Source: Gavia stellata
Lineage: Eukaryota; Chordata; Aves; Gaviiformes; Gaviidae
Length of the DNA stretch: 64,000 bases
Direction: 5' to 3'
Assembly (NCBI RefSeq): GCF_030936135.1
Contig: NC_082596.1
Coordinates: 13,058,155 to 13,122,154 of the forward strand
Shown: positions 1 to 13,600 of the stretch, piece by piece
Numbering within the stretch: the first letter of the stretch is position 1
Layout of the letters: each line of letters begins with the position of its first letter
Program-made: the position numbers and the translations under genes
Notes under the pieces: generated by a model
Told to the model about the DNA's origin: nothing
The model's input: only the letters and a program-made list of their open reading frames with translations
Databases searched by the model: none

Positions 1-2614
1 ACTCCAAGTGGAACCAGCTTTTGCTGGTGTAGAGGAAGGCAGCTGACCCAAGTCACCAGAAGACCAGTGACGCAGCTGGGACTGGACAGTGGGCTTCCCA
101 CATTCACATCTAACCTATTCTGCCTCCCTTGCACCTCTCATTCAGCAGTTCTCCTCTCTGGATCAAAACCATTATATCTGGTTATTAGTTCCTAGAGCAC
201 TTTTCACGTGCCATATTACTTATTTAGAATTATGTGTGAGCTCTAAATGAGAACAAATGTGTATTATGCACTCTGTACCAGCAAGAAGAGCTGCTTGTGC
301 AGTCTTGCTTTCACAATCCATATTTTCCAGACATGTACCTTTTCCTTTTTCCTAGGATGACCCCTTTCTTTCTCTCTGCTCCTTTCTTGAGCATTTCACT
401 GCCTTTCACCTAAACTTTCACTGATTTTCTTCCTTCTACCCTCAAAAACAAGCAAAAAAAAAGAGGTAGACATTTTTAATAGCCGATTTTTTTTGCTGAA
501 GAACACAAGGCTGCAAATTCAGAGGAAAAAGTAAATTTCACAAATTTCAGCATCTCAGTGAATGCCAGATACTGCTGACTGAAAGAAATTAAGATGTAAG
601 AAACTCGGTGCTGTGAAGGAGGTTTTATTGGCATTCTGTCCCCACTGAATTCTCAGCGCTGGAAAATTATGAGCTCTTGTGTCCATGGCGATACATGAGG
701 GATTAATTTGGTCTTTCTTGTTACTTTATAATGTCATGTGTGGTGGATGTCACATGACACAGACTGAAGTACACAGTTTTGTTGAGATATGGACTCTGAG
801 ATTCATGCAATTACCTGTCTCAGAGGCATGCCCTGTGCAATGCGCATTTTCAGGGAAGGACCACAGCCTTCTCCTTTTTCCACGAGCTCATGTGCCAAAG
901 ACACAAGGATATCAGCATTGTAAACTACATAAAACGTGCTGTAACAGAGGAGTAAGGAGAAAGACGAAGGAGTAAAAAGAATTAGCTCTAGAGTTGAGCA
1001 GTTCTCCAAGCCTGGGGCAAGTAGTGCCTGAGACAACACAAAGGCACCTTGAGCAATGGAGGTAAGTGTGATGGTCCTGTGGAAAGTGCAAGTCAAGGTC
1101 TCAAGGGGACTGGGACGGAGAGAGACTTGAGTGCAGACAGATTGGTTGGTCAGGCACCAACAACACAGATGTCCTTGGGACACCATGAAGACAAGCTTTC
1201 CTCTGCATGCCATTGTCACATACACGGCAGGGAGCTGTGCTCCCTGGGTATGGAAATTCATGCTTAGAGGATGAAGTCCTTCCGTGAAAACCCCATTGTT
1301 ACTTTAAAGCGTGGCCCAGTTTTCAAGCTTTGAATTTGTTCCCTCCATATTGCGCATTCTTAAAGAGCACTATGCTATAATCTGAAGTACTGGTCACCCT
1401 GGAGTCTGCCACAAATCCGTTGAGCCCCCCTAACACTTAGTGTACAAATGCAGCCTCATATTGAATGGACACCTGATGGATGCATCATCTCTCCCCAGCC
1501 CACCCATCTCCAGGGAGAAGGGAAAGCATTTTTTCCCCAGCCATTCTATGTGTCAAGCTGATTGTGCTCTCTCTCTGAGTCTATCAACAAAACAGGTAGG
1601 TTTGGTGTGCACATGTATGATTCCTGACTCTTCATAACTTTACATCAAACCATCACTGGATTAAAAAACGTAAGTTTTCTTGGGAGCACCATTTAAGCCC
1701 TTCTGGCTGAGGACCTTCTAGACCTCATGTTTTGGTTTCCTGAGAAGAGCAGCCATCAGCTACAGACATTGTGCTGAGGCACTAAGTCATTTTTACCACC
1801 TATGTTATGTATCACAAACACGTATGTTTTTCTGCAAAGGTAGCAACACATGGATCACATGTGATGTTATGGATCCACCTGGCTCCTGCTCAGTTTATCA
1901 ATCACCCTCCTCCAGTTTATCAATGGATGAATTATTAGAGGTACTACCTGGATTCATTTCATGTCGTTGTTTTTTAAGTAGAATTCCACACGGAAATGGT
2001 GGTTATTTGTGTTTAAAAATAGGGGCATAATAATAGTGTATGTTTTAATTTCCTTTGCCAACTCACTCAATGCTAACTGAGTAGTTGCTCCTAACCTATC
2101 CAGACTGTATGGATGAAAGTTCGCACCTGTCTCACACTAAGGACATGAGATAAAGTTCAGCCTCTGCAGCAGAGATAGCTCTCTGCTCTGTATTACTGGT
2201 TCCTCCCAGGCTTTATCAGCACAACAGCCATGGGGAAACACACAGTGATTCTGAGAACACAAAGCGTCACGTCTGCCTGTGAGAAAGAATAAACAAGGAT
2301 CTTTTCTTTCATTTCCTCAGAAATAATCACTCCAAAGATATATCCAGGAAGATCCTATTTAAGAATGATTAATTCCAGTCAAGGCCCATTTGGTGAGTTG
2401 TATTAGAAGAATACGTAAATGGATGCACAAGAAGATTATATGATTTCTTCTTGGGGTGGGGAAATTTGAACATCCTTTTTTTCAGTGCTAGATGAATCTA
2501 TCCAGTTTATAGCTTCATTAACCATCGTTTCCATATGTTTTTTACTGCCTGATGCTTTTCTGGCCTTCAGGAATCCCAGGTCCCAGAGACCAGGGGGAAA
2601 ATCTGAAGAAAGGA
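1..2614. other. Non-coding, no recognised feature
   Basis: AT-rich sequence with scattered short open frames, none over about 150 codons and none carrying a known motif. A partial direct repeat, CAGTTTATCAAT, occurs twice near 1891-1924. I see no splice-consistent exons. Confidence 0.6.
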
Positions 2615-2945
2615 AGATATACCCTTGGTGGAAGATGCTCAGGTCAAGGAATACTTAAGCAAACTAGACATACGTAACTCCATGGGCCTGATGGAATGCA
2701 CCCACAAGTGCTGGCGGAGCTGTCAGATGTCATTGCAAGGCCACCCTTGATAATCTTTGATCAATCATGGTGATTAGGAGAAGTGCAGGAAGACTGGAAG
2801 AAAGCAAATGTCACTCCAATCTTCAAGGGCAAGAAGGAGGACACAGGAAACTACAGGCTGGTCAACCTCACCTTGATCCCTGGGAAGGTGATGGAGCAGC
2901 TAATCCCGGAAACCATTTCCAGGCTCATGAACATATATCTTGGAG
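2615..2945 (+). mobile_element. CR1 LINE fragment (reverse-transcriptase 5' part)
   Basis: The sequence follows the CR1 ORF2 consensus on the plus strand: a KLDI...NSMGPDGMHPQVLAEL-like region, then QEDWKKANVTPIFKGKKEDT and KVMEQLIPETIS. Both ends are truncated and the frame is broken near 2765, so it is a dead copy. It is more diverged than the copy at 45388-46830 over the shared segment. Confidence 0.85.
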
Positions 2946-5900
2946 AATCTTTTTTAATGAAAAGGTAAAAAGCTAGGTGCAATTAATGTGAGCTATTTCA
3001 GCCAGCTGCCATAGGATCAGATTAAATTGCACCCATGAAACTGTGAATTCAGCACCAAGCTGAAATCTGGGTTGACTAGCTCAGATGTAGAAATCAGTAT
3101 CTCTGGACATTTACATTCAGTCACCTGAACCCTGCCTTACACCTCAGGGGAGCTAGCAATCCAAATGGGAAATCTCTGGGGATGTCTCTACAGGATGCTC
3201 TATAAAAGAGAAATATAGTGAGATCCAACACAGTATCACTGAGTAATAGCGAAAGGGTTTGGTGTCCATGTGCCTAATGTCAAGATATGGAAGCTGCACT
3301 GCTGCCCTCATCCCAAGAGCATAATTTTTGATGCCAAGGTTGTCTGTGTCTTACGGGATGCTCCCAGCACAGAGCAATGTTTGACATGGAAAGAGCTAGC
3401 AGTGCTTATTGGATTTTCTTGGCCAGTCTGGAAGCAGGGATTTCTCTTGGACAACCAAGTGAAAGAAGCATCTGGCTGGGAGCCAAAGGAAGTGGTCTGA
3501 GCCTGGATCCCCTCTGAAGCAGTGGGTGATCCTTCCTTGCCTGCTTAAGGCTCAAAGAGCAGAGTCTGCCCTCGGGCCATGATCAGGGAGCTCAGAGCAG
3601 GCCCTGAGAGACAAGTACTTTTGACTCACAAACTTAATTAAATTGAAAATGGTTTTTCACAATACCTGATGCTTGCAATTTTCCATGTGCCAATTAATGG
3701 GGGGAGCCTTTTTCTCTCTGGGTTGCAGACGTCAGATCACTTAGATGCTTTAACAGAACTTCAGACATTAATTAAGTACTTCAAGCTAAGAAAAAAAAAG
3801 AAAAAAAGATTTTAAAGTGAAATGAAAGGTTCAGAGGTGACAAGCCCCTAGAGAAATACAAGTGGTGTCAGGCTGAGACTCCCTGAAGTGCCAGAAGAAT
3901 TTGCAAGCCAGTGAGGAAGATTTATACTGGGGACTTTCCTCTCCTCTTACGTCCACGGGAATATATTGCAATGGGGATCCTGATGTGTTTGTTCTTAGAG
4001 CCTACGATTTAGAGGAAGTCTGCGTTGGTCATTGGGCTTGCTCTGGCAAGGATGAAAAATAGTATGAACAAATTGTGGGTATTCAGCAGGGCGTTACTGA
4101 GAAAGAGATCATCTTTACATGCTCATGATTGGACTCTAAATAAGACCTAAAAAAAGTGCTGTGCCGGGATGACTTGGGGAAGTTGCAGAGATTCCTTGGA
4201 ATATTTCAGTGCTGTTGAAGAAATTATTTCTAAGGCTGCCTTTACAGCTTTGCAGGAGGTTCATGATGGCAGAAGTAACTGGTGAGAAAATACTGGGGCC
4301 TGGGAGACTCCTGGCTACATTCTGTTTCTTAGTGTACAATCTCAGTCCTCTGCATCTGAGACTATGTCTGATGACATGTTCCCTGGGTACATGAGACCTC
4401 CAGGCAACTCCAGCAGTGGGGTCTTATCCTTCTCCATCAGTGAACACCAAATAGCAGCTCTAGTCCTTTTGTTAGTTGCCAAGAATTCACAACATTTCTC
4501 TGTGAAGTGAACAGCCCAGTGATGGCTTCTTCACCCTAGGAATGAGCCTTCAAAGTCAGTATTGCAGTCCAGTGATGGATGGGTAGGTGGAAATCACAGC
4601 TGCATGATTAACCAATATGTCAAGGAGAGCAATCTCGAGGGCTGGAAAACTGCTCCCTTTCCTGGAGACCACGTGTTCACCCTGTTCTGAACGAAAGACC
4701 TGGGAAAAGCCCAAGTCATATCTCCTTACTATGCCTTTCAGAGGAACAGTGTACAGGTGCAAACCTACCCAGGCTACAGGATGGCCTGGCTTCTCTTATT
4801 AAAATAGTTCTCATCACTCAGTCTGTAGTAATTACATTCAATTCCACACTGTAATTTTTGGAGTTGCCCTCAGACAGATGTGATACCCTAAATCCAATTA
4901 ATTATGATCCCTTTCCCAGAGACAGACTGTCTCTTTTAATGAGAAAGACCTGTGTAATTTAAGAGGCTGCCACCATCACAGTTCTTGGCAGAGAGAGCCA
5001 GAGGCAATGGTTTTGGCACTGGATTTATGACAGCTGGAGATACTTGAGATTTGGTACCCAATACCTGAGATACGTCTGTATGGAGATGTACTTCTCCCCT
5101 GTCCGAAAAAAACCCACTTCATGGAAATGCTTTTGGGTTATGGCTTTGATATTCAATAAAAGCAAACCCAATGATATCAGGTTCCATAACATCAAGTGAC
5201 ATTACAAATCCACTTGAAGCCTTACGTAAGACCATCATTCCTGTAAATATGATAAATCATTAATCAAGTACCCTTTTTATCTGAAAAAAGCACTTTGATT
5301 CCCAGAGGAATGTTCTTATTCCTAGATACTATATATGCCATGTCTCAATTCTCAGTTGAAAGGGTTTATCTTTTACACATGTAAATAATCACTTAACCTG
5401 TTACACCATTGTTTTATTTGGACAGTGAAGATAACAAAGAAAACCCTAGAACCTTGTCATACAGGTTACATTAATTTATTGCCAGATTAGGTACAGCAGA
5501 AAAACAAAAATACATATTGTATGTAGGGGACATCCCTTCTTGCTCAGGACCTCACTGGTCAAGCCTCCAGCCACAGGACGAGGGTAATTCCTATAACATG
5601 CTTGATGGTCCTTCAATCTTCAGATCCCAGCCTCTCTTTTTACTGTGTTTTCCTTTCAATTTAAAATATTGTTAACATCCAGTTGGTTATCTTTAAATGC
5701 CTTTATATGGATGAATCCTAAATAAAGTGATTTCTTCCTACCATTTAGGTCCTTTACTGAGAAATTTTGCATCTGTTATGCTTTGTCACTTGCTAGTTGT
5801 CATATCACATCTTCTATTTTGCCTTGTCTTGCACTTACTTGCTTACAGTATCCCAGCAGCAGCAATCAGGGGTCTGACTGAATTTATATCATTTTCTGTT

Positions 5901-8900
5901 GGCATGGGGAAAGCAAAAATGACAGTGAGACAAGGTAATATGTCATCTGCTCATTTAAACAACATTGAGTTTGCATACACAAAATGGCATTATTTTAGCT
6001 ATATTCAAGCCCATTGAAGTGTCTTTTTCTTATGAACCAGACAAGAGATTGCTTTATGACTGAGGAACTGGTCAAAAGGAAAAACTCAGAATTTATTTTC
6101 AACTACAGAAAAGAAAGGAACAGGATTTATACCTCAGCCTTCCCCAGCTGAAGTGTTGCCAGCACAGGGTTATTGATCCATTTAGTGAGTGATGGGACAC
6201 AAACAACTTCTTCCACCATTTTCCATGAAAAAGGATAGTCCCGGCTGAAGCATTAACTTCAAGGATAGTTTTACAGAGAAAGGCGCATGTGTCATCCTCC
6301 CTGTCACATGCCCCGCTGTGGCTTAGGGACTGCACCACTCTTATTTACCCCTGTGGTATTTGTGTAATATCGTTCATGCATCACACTGAGAGTTTAGGTG
6401 TTCAGCTCAGGACTAGGGCTTCAGAGATGGGGCAAGTGGGTTGAGTCCTGGTGCTAGGATGCTGCGTGCCGCCAGTTCCCTTCATGGACCTCTCTCACTC
6501 ATCTTTAAGACTCTTCCATGGTGGGTCACTCCCAGGGCTTGCTTGATGCAATATCCCATTTTTTCTTTGAAAATCCTTTGTGTCTAACCCTTTAAACCTG
6601 AATTGATATATAGCTATACCCTTTTAATATCCACTTTAAATTTCCTTCTAGAAAACATAGCATCCATTTTACAACCAGTACATTAATTTCTTCCACTATC
6701 AGAAACCAGTTTCTCTTACACATTTCCTCTCTTCCAGCCTCTGGAATATTTTCATGTTGCATTGACACAGATAAAGAAACTGCAGTACTCTGTAGAAAAT
6801 GTGGGAAAATATTAGTCTTATTAAACAAAAGGATACATTAAAATAGAAATAGACTGTTCAAAGAAGCTTCACTGGTTATGGTTAGTCGAGGTACAGTCTC
6901 ATTCAGTGGAATGCTGCTGTAGTTCTACTGGCTTTATAGCTGATTTACTTTGGATGGAGTTATGTTACAGAAATAAAAATAACTGAGTGGAATTTTAAAT
7001 GGATTCAGCAATCTTCCATCAACCAATTTCTGATCTAGAATTACTCCTAAGTCCTTCATTTCTTTTCATTCACTGCTCTTCGGATAACTGAATCACTGTC
7101 TTTCATTGCACTCTAACAGGGATCATTAAATAATTTATAACAATAATCAATCTTCTGCCTAGCCTGTCACAAGTAATCCACTAGTAACAGAAGTGGGAGG
7201 CTGAGTTTGCATTGGAGACAGTCTTTGGGGGATACTGTTATGTGGTACATTTTGTGTCTGATCTGCAAAGTTCACTTAATAACTGCAATCTGACCTGACG
7301 TCAGAGTAAGACATAGAATTTACATGACATGCAAATAAGCCACATGTCTGACCTTTACTTAGTTTTTGAAGTATCCGTGTTCTCTCTGAATCCTTACAGG
7401 AGCTTTTTTCTTGCTATCTCTCTGCATAGATTCTGCATGTAATAGTCTGTATGGTCACTCTGCATATAATGATACACTGGAGTAAAAAAGATTTAGCAGT
7501 GCCCTGATACAATGAGGCATCTTCCACAATTCCATGTGTTCTGCACATTTGTCCTTATGCTTTTATGCTCCCCAAGCAGCTTTCAACTGAACAGTTTTAA
7601 GAACAGCTTTATAGATCCACTGAGATTAATGATGGGGAAAATAAACAGTTTTCTTTGACCATTTTCTTCCACATATGCCTACGAAGCATGGACAACAGAG
7701 TAAGTGACTGGACCTGCCTGACTCTCCCACCATTCCCCAAGCAATACAGCGCAGCAGGTCACACCAGGCTAATTATTAAGGTGACTTTTGCAACTAGCCT
7801 ACAAGGCCCCCAGGGTTTCCCTGCTGCCCTGTTCAGTGTGGATGAGGTCTCAGCTGGAGCACTTGGATCCATTCAGAGGCAGTGACACAGAAACATTAAA
7901 AAGGTCTTGAAATACACACCAGGTTCCTACAAGGGAGAAAGGAGTAACCCCCATTTCTATCCCATGATGGGCAGGATAAGAAGTAATCAAAGAAACATGG
8001 AAGAAGGTACAGATTGGAGAGCAGAAAACACTTTCTGTGAGATCAATAGATGAGGAATGATGTATTTGCCTGCTCTGAGGGCAGGATCCTTCCAATCCTA
8101 CAATTTGCCTTATAAGCATGACTCCCATCCCTTGTAAATTTGCTCAGTTGTAACTGTTCGAGCTGAAATTTCTCAGCCTGGGAAACCTCCCTGGTCCTGA
8201 GGTTTAGTGAAACTTTCAGCCCAAGCAGTGAGAAAGTTCCAGTTTCCACCACTTCTCTTGGTTCCATTGCTCACTTGGACTGGAAGGATTGGGTTTGGGA
8301 AAGCTGCAGTCTTTGCTGTTCTCAATCATGCAATCCAAACTGGAGGGGATACTTTAAAACACCCAAAACCTCTGCTTGTACATACCCAGTAGAGGCATTT
8401 GTATTTTGTGGTTATCAAACAGAAACACTCTGCTTTCAGGGAATCGAGCTCAGCCTCCAATGGCTCTTGAAATAAGTGATGTTTGATCAGGTGTTGGAGA
8501 AGTTCCTTCTGTTGCTACTTTTCACAATATGTGGAAGTCTCATAAGATGCCTTTAATGTCTCACATGCAGCTTTTTTCCCCCTCTAAAATAAATGAAGAA
8601 GTGATGCAAGTGTGGCTACCTCTCCAAGAATTGTTATAGGACCTATCTCAGTCCCTTACCTCTGCTAACTTTAAACACGCTCCTTAAATTTGGAAACTGA
8701 GATGAAGCACAAGCCTTTGCCATCTATTTGATGTCAGTCTGCAAGGGTCACTAGATCAGCTGCTTTTGTTGCTGTAAGGCTGTACAAAGCTCCTGCACCT
8801 TCGTTTGCATCCTGCTGATGCTTTCAGAGGGAGACGGCCATTCAGATCCTGTTAGCCTTTCTGAACAGGATCTGTTCCCTGCTGCCATTCATGGAAGCAG

Positions 8901-10257
8901 CATCCAGCTTCTGGTTTCATGATGAAATGGGCTTTTTTTTGAATCACACACCTATTGCAGCACAGTTTAATTCCTCAGCTAGTTAGTTTAATAATAGTAA
9001 TTAGCAGATTGGAAGAGCATACTTGATTTCTGAAGTCTCTGCAATGATTTTCCTGCTGATTGCTTGAAGAACAGCAATACCCTGAACTCCAGGCAAGAGT
9101 GCAAGAAACTTCTCTATTAGAACAGTTATCAAAATGCAGCAATGATATCACCATTTGAAGAAAAATAAACAGATATCTCATATTCTCCAAAAGAGATTGA
9201 CGATAGAAGGATAATGGTATTTTCACTTGGTCAGATATGGAGGCGAGATAATTCCTTCTTTCTTCATGGTTATCTCAGATATGGTCATGCCTCCACACTG
9301 GCCAAGATGAGGCAATGTGAGGAGATGGAGATACCTGCTGGGGCAGTCACGCTGGACCTGGGCTGTGATCTCAGCAGGATCAAAATACAGAAAACAAACT
9401 CTGAGGCAGGAAAGACCCCAGTGTTTTTGGAGACTGCCTTGCATAAAACTTTCCATTCCCTCAAACAAGTGAAGTATGTGACTAGAGCAGGTAAAGAGAG
9501 AAGGATGCCTGGAGCTGGAAGCTGTCCCACAGCTGCTGGAGAGGTCTTAGCCCTGACCAAACACCTTCCCCATCCCTCCCAGGGTAGCTGTGGCTGAGCT
9601 CTCTCTTGCTCCTTTTATCTGTGATGGACCTCCTTTCCCAGCTGTATCTGAATTTTGCTTGCTGTTTCTTCCCAGTAGTACGAAGGCAGCCTCGGTGGCT
9701 CAGACTGTTGTTATATGGGAACATCTGCTCTAACGCCTTCCCCTGTCATGTCTTTTGGAGACAGGCTCGGAGGTTACAGGAGCTCCCTTGTCCTCCCAGG
9801 TGGCCCCTCAGTTCTAGAGTCTTCTTTGGCTGGGACTTTCCTTCTGCTGTAGTGAATCACACGTTGTAAGATGCATTTATTGTGCATACACTGTAGGCAA
9901 CCCACGGTCCTACTGAGCTTTATCTCTCCACAGAGACCGAGAGCTACATCACTAATGCAGAGGGTGGAGTTGTCCAAACTGTTCACTCCCACGCCTGCCC
10001 GCACACCTCTCACAGAGGGCTCGCTGGGAAGCCAGTATTTATTTATTTATTGTGCCGTGGAGTGTGGAGGAAGCAGCTGGAGGGGTTTTCATTACTTTGG
10101 TTACTACCTGAGAGCAAAACATTTTTCTTGATTTAAATAACTATGAAGGGCTCTGCAGGGACACTTTCCGAGTGCCTCAAATTCCTTAAAGAGTTTTATC
10201 ATCTCCCTGATACAATGTCAGATTTTACAGATGGAAAAAGAAGTTGTAAGTATAAGT
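2946..10257. other. Non-coding, no recognised gene
   Basis: About 7.3 kb with no CR1-like segment, tRNA or plausible exon chain that I could recognise. A perfect 11-bp hairpin lies at 8843-8874. Confidence 0.55.
8843..8874. repeat. Perfect 11-bp inverted repeat with 10-nt loop
   Basis: CAGATCCTGTT at 8843-8853 is the exact reverse complement of AACAGGATCTG at 8864-8874. The stem is too short for a typical microRNA precursor, so no function is assigned. Confidence 0.85.
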
Positions 10258-10625
10258 AATAAGGAGGCCAACAGCGTCCTGAGCTGCGTCGGAGGAGTGT
10301 TGCCAACAGGTAGAGACAGGTGATCCTTCCCCTCTGCTCAGTATGGGTGAGATATGTCCGGGTGCTGTACCCGGGGCCAGGCCCCCAGTACAAGAGAGAC
10401 ATGGACATACTGGAGCAAGTCTAGCAAGGAACCATGAAGATGATTAAGGGACTGGAGCATCTTTCTGGAGCTGGGACTGTCCAGCTTGGAGAAGACAAGT
10501 CTTTGGGGATCTTATCCATGTGTATAAATACCTGATGGGGAAGCAATAAAGAAGATAGAGCCAGGATCTTTTCAGTGGCACCCAGTGACGGGACAAGATG
10601 CAAAGGGCACAATTTGAAATACAGG
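10258..10625 (+). mobile_element. CR1 LINE fragment (3' part of ORF2)
   Basis: It follows the CR1 consensus from the KANSILSC-like region (aaggaggccaacagcgtcc) through the segment reading CCCCCAGTACAAGAGAGACA, to ATGAAGATGATTAAGGGACT and CACCCAGTGACGGGACAAGA. Several indels break the frame. It is 5' truncated and lacks the 3' octamer tail. Confidence 0.85.
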
Positions 10626-13600
10626 GACTATTTCTTCATTTTACAAGGTCTCCCAATTCCATGAACAGCACGGGGACTATTTACTTCTGCATCCCCATAA
10701 GAATAAACAAGCTGAAAAAGACAATTCAAAGCCAGGGCCATGTATCTGCTCTGTGGCACCAATGTGACAACAGCTCTGGTACTCCATAGGCATCAGCGTG
10801 CTTCTGCATGCCCCATCACATCCCAATGTGACTCCATAGCCAGCCTCAGGAGACGAAGAAACAAAGGAAAACTTCTCTGTGAAACGTAGATCCTACCACA
10901 GGCTCCTGCGATATGCGTGCCTGTGGTCAGCTTGTGTTTCAACTGGTTTTGCAAATAGTTCATTCCCCAAATCATTACGTGAGTGTTCAGTGCAGGAGCC
11001 ATTGCAAAAGGGAACAACTGCATTATTTTTTTTTAATAAAGCATGTGAATGAGGTGTCCTGCATTAATTACCTAATCCGTGCGTGAATGGGGATGCTATG
11101 AAAATTAGGAAAAAGCCCACAGTGGTCAAGGTCAAAAGACAACCCTCAGATGGAGGGCTGATCATCCACTCAGGAGATGAGCAAATGGTGGGTTTTCTGC
11201 AATATGAAAGAAAAGCTTCACATTTTTCAGAAAAAACAATGGTCTTTGGAGAGGTTCACAGCTGCAGTAGTTTGGCTGCAAAAATTTGTTATTTAAAAGT
11301 GTTCATTTGCAGAAACATAGGGGGAAGGACAAGTAACTTTCAACTCTAATGCTGTATTTTGAAAATAGTGCAACGATTCCCAAGGCCAGCACAATATAGT
11401 GAGTATAAATATGGTCTGATTCGAACCTCCTATTGCTTCACTGGGCTTTGGGTGGACTCAGCCCAGAAGGGCCCTTATTGCTGCTGCTGCTGAATCATAT
11501 GTGAGATTTCTGAGCTGGAAAAGACTATAGGGTTTGGTAGCATTGCAGAAATCTCTGACATGGATGATGTAGGAAGATCAGGCTACGTACACTGTTCAGA
11601 CTGATCAGTGCAGTGAGGAAAAGCTTGAGGGGTCCTGACAATGATATTCAGAGAGCATAGTAAGAGCATTTAAGCAGGAGGGTAGTCTCACAGCCACAGA
11701 GCTCACTTGTCTCTAATTTGGGCAATACAGTACATGCATTTTCATCAAAGACAAGGACAGGAAATCTGGAGCCCCACTGGCCTGGACTGCTAGGGCCCAA
11801 CGCCCAGCACAAAGGAGAAAGGTGGTTTTTACACAGTCCCTGCTACTCTTCAGTAAAAGTGAGATTGGGCAGGTCCTCTGAGTGGGGATCTGAAAAACAA
11901 ACTTGCTGCTTGGAAGAATCAGAACAGTTATTGCAAAACTCTCAGAAAATTTCGGCTTTCAAAAGTAATTTAAAAGTGCATCGGACATTGTTTTCTTCCA
12001 GACAGCATGTCCACCGAGCTCCCGCCTCCAGCAACTTTCCCTGATACAGCCAAAAATGAATGCAAGACAAATGAAAGCATCAGAGTTGCTAAAGCTGATA
12101 AATTTATTTATGCAGATTATGGTTTATTCATTCACAAGAGGCAGCCTTTTGTAAGTCAGCAACAGAAGGGACGGGTACCCCCTGCCACAGCTACTGCAGC
12201 CCCTTCAGAGCTGCCTTTGTGCTTAGTATGAGTCATACCCAAGTGCCCAATTTCACAGCATTCAGCCTCTCTTCAGGATGCTGCAAGGCTGCCCAAATGC
12301 TTTTTTCAAAGAAGCAGGCTGAGAAGAGAAAGTTAAATACCATTTAACAGCATAATTCTTGCAACTTCGAAAAAAGGAAAAAGAAAAAAGAAACTTCTGC
12401 GGACTAACAGAGGCTTTGTCCTTGCTGTTGTATAGGAAGACAGGTTTCCTCTGAACGGGACTCAGCTGCATCTTCACTGCCTCTGAAGAGTCGAATGTCT
12501 CTGTCCATGCTTCCTCTCCTCTCCTGCTGCATGGAGCGGTGCTCAGCGGCTCTCACACCTCCTCAGAGTGCTCTTTGCTATCTGAGGCTACTTTAAATAC
12601 TGTAAAAATAGGATTATGCCAGGCTTGCTTTCATTTGAGACCTAGAGGAATGGCAGGTAATGCCCATTTCCATGCAAACAGGTCGGGAGTTGTTTTTGTT
12701 TATGGGAGGCAGCATACCTTAATGGCAACCTGCCAAGAGTTTAAATCAATTTTCTCAGAAGCCTTCCAGTTTCTCTGTGTTTATTGGAGAAGGCAGCAGC
12801 AGCAACTTCACATTGAATGAGACCCTGTTCTAAAATCTGATTTCCACCCTGCCTAACCTTGACCACTGTGAATGAGCAGAATAAATGGGAAAGCTGAGAG
12901 GAGGGAATGAAGTGAGTATCTTCTGTGTAGCTGGAAAGCACCATCTCCTAGCTCCGGTGGTGGTTTCAGATGCTGAACTGCGCTCACTCCAGTGTGCACG
13001 GGGCTCTCTGGCAGCCATCATCTGATTATTATTTTTTTTGGTGCTGTAAGAAGAGGTCAGTGTTACCACAGGAAATAGTTACAGCACTTCAGTTGTATTA
13101 GGGCTGGTTGAATGTCTTCCAGGTTTCCTCTGAGCCTCCTTCAACCAGTAAATGCTTGATCTTCCCCTGCTGTAAGCGCTGCGAGTAAATTGTAATTTTT
13201 CTTGCTTTTTCTTGCTCTCAGTGCAACGTCCTGCTGAATTGCAGGTTATGGTTGTCTTTGCAGAAGTGCTTAGAAAACACAAGGTGAAGAAAAGCCTCAG
13301 TGTGATTGCATGAGGTCCCAAGAACAGAGATATTAATCACAGCTTAAAGTCTGTTTCAAAGGGCCCACATCAAATAGCTTCTTAATGAGGGCATGTAGAG
13401 CCCACTGTGAACACAGTGAGAGGTGTGAGCAGGAAGGACATTGAGGACCCTCCACACTCAGTCGTTCCTCCTGTGCCTGGGAGCAACCCATTCCTGTGCA
13501 GCAATTAGAGAATGCCTCTCCTCGAAAAACCTATGCCCCACTGTCAAATTTCAACTTCTCTCCAAAACTTGGTTCACAAATAGCGAATTGTCATATAGCA

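Noticed and set aside
11410..11430. TTCGAACC-like word resembling a tRNA T-loop
   Set aside because: No matching acceptor, D-arm or anticodon stem around it on either strand.
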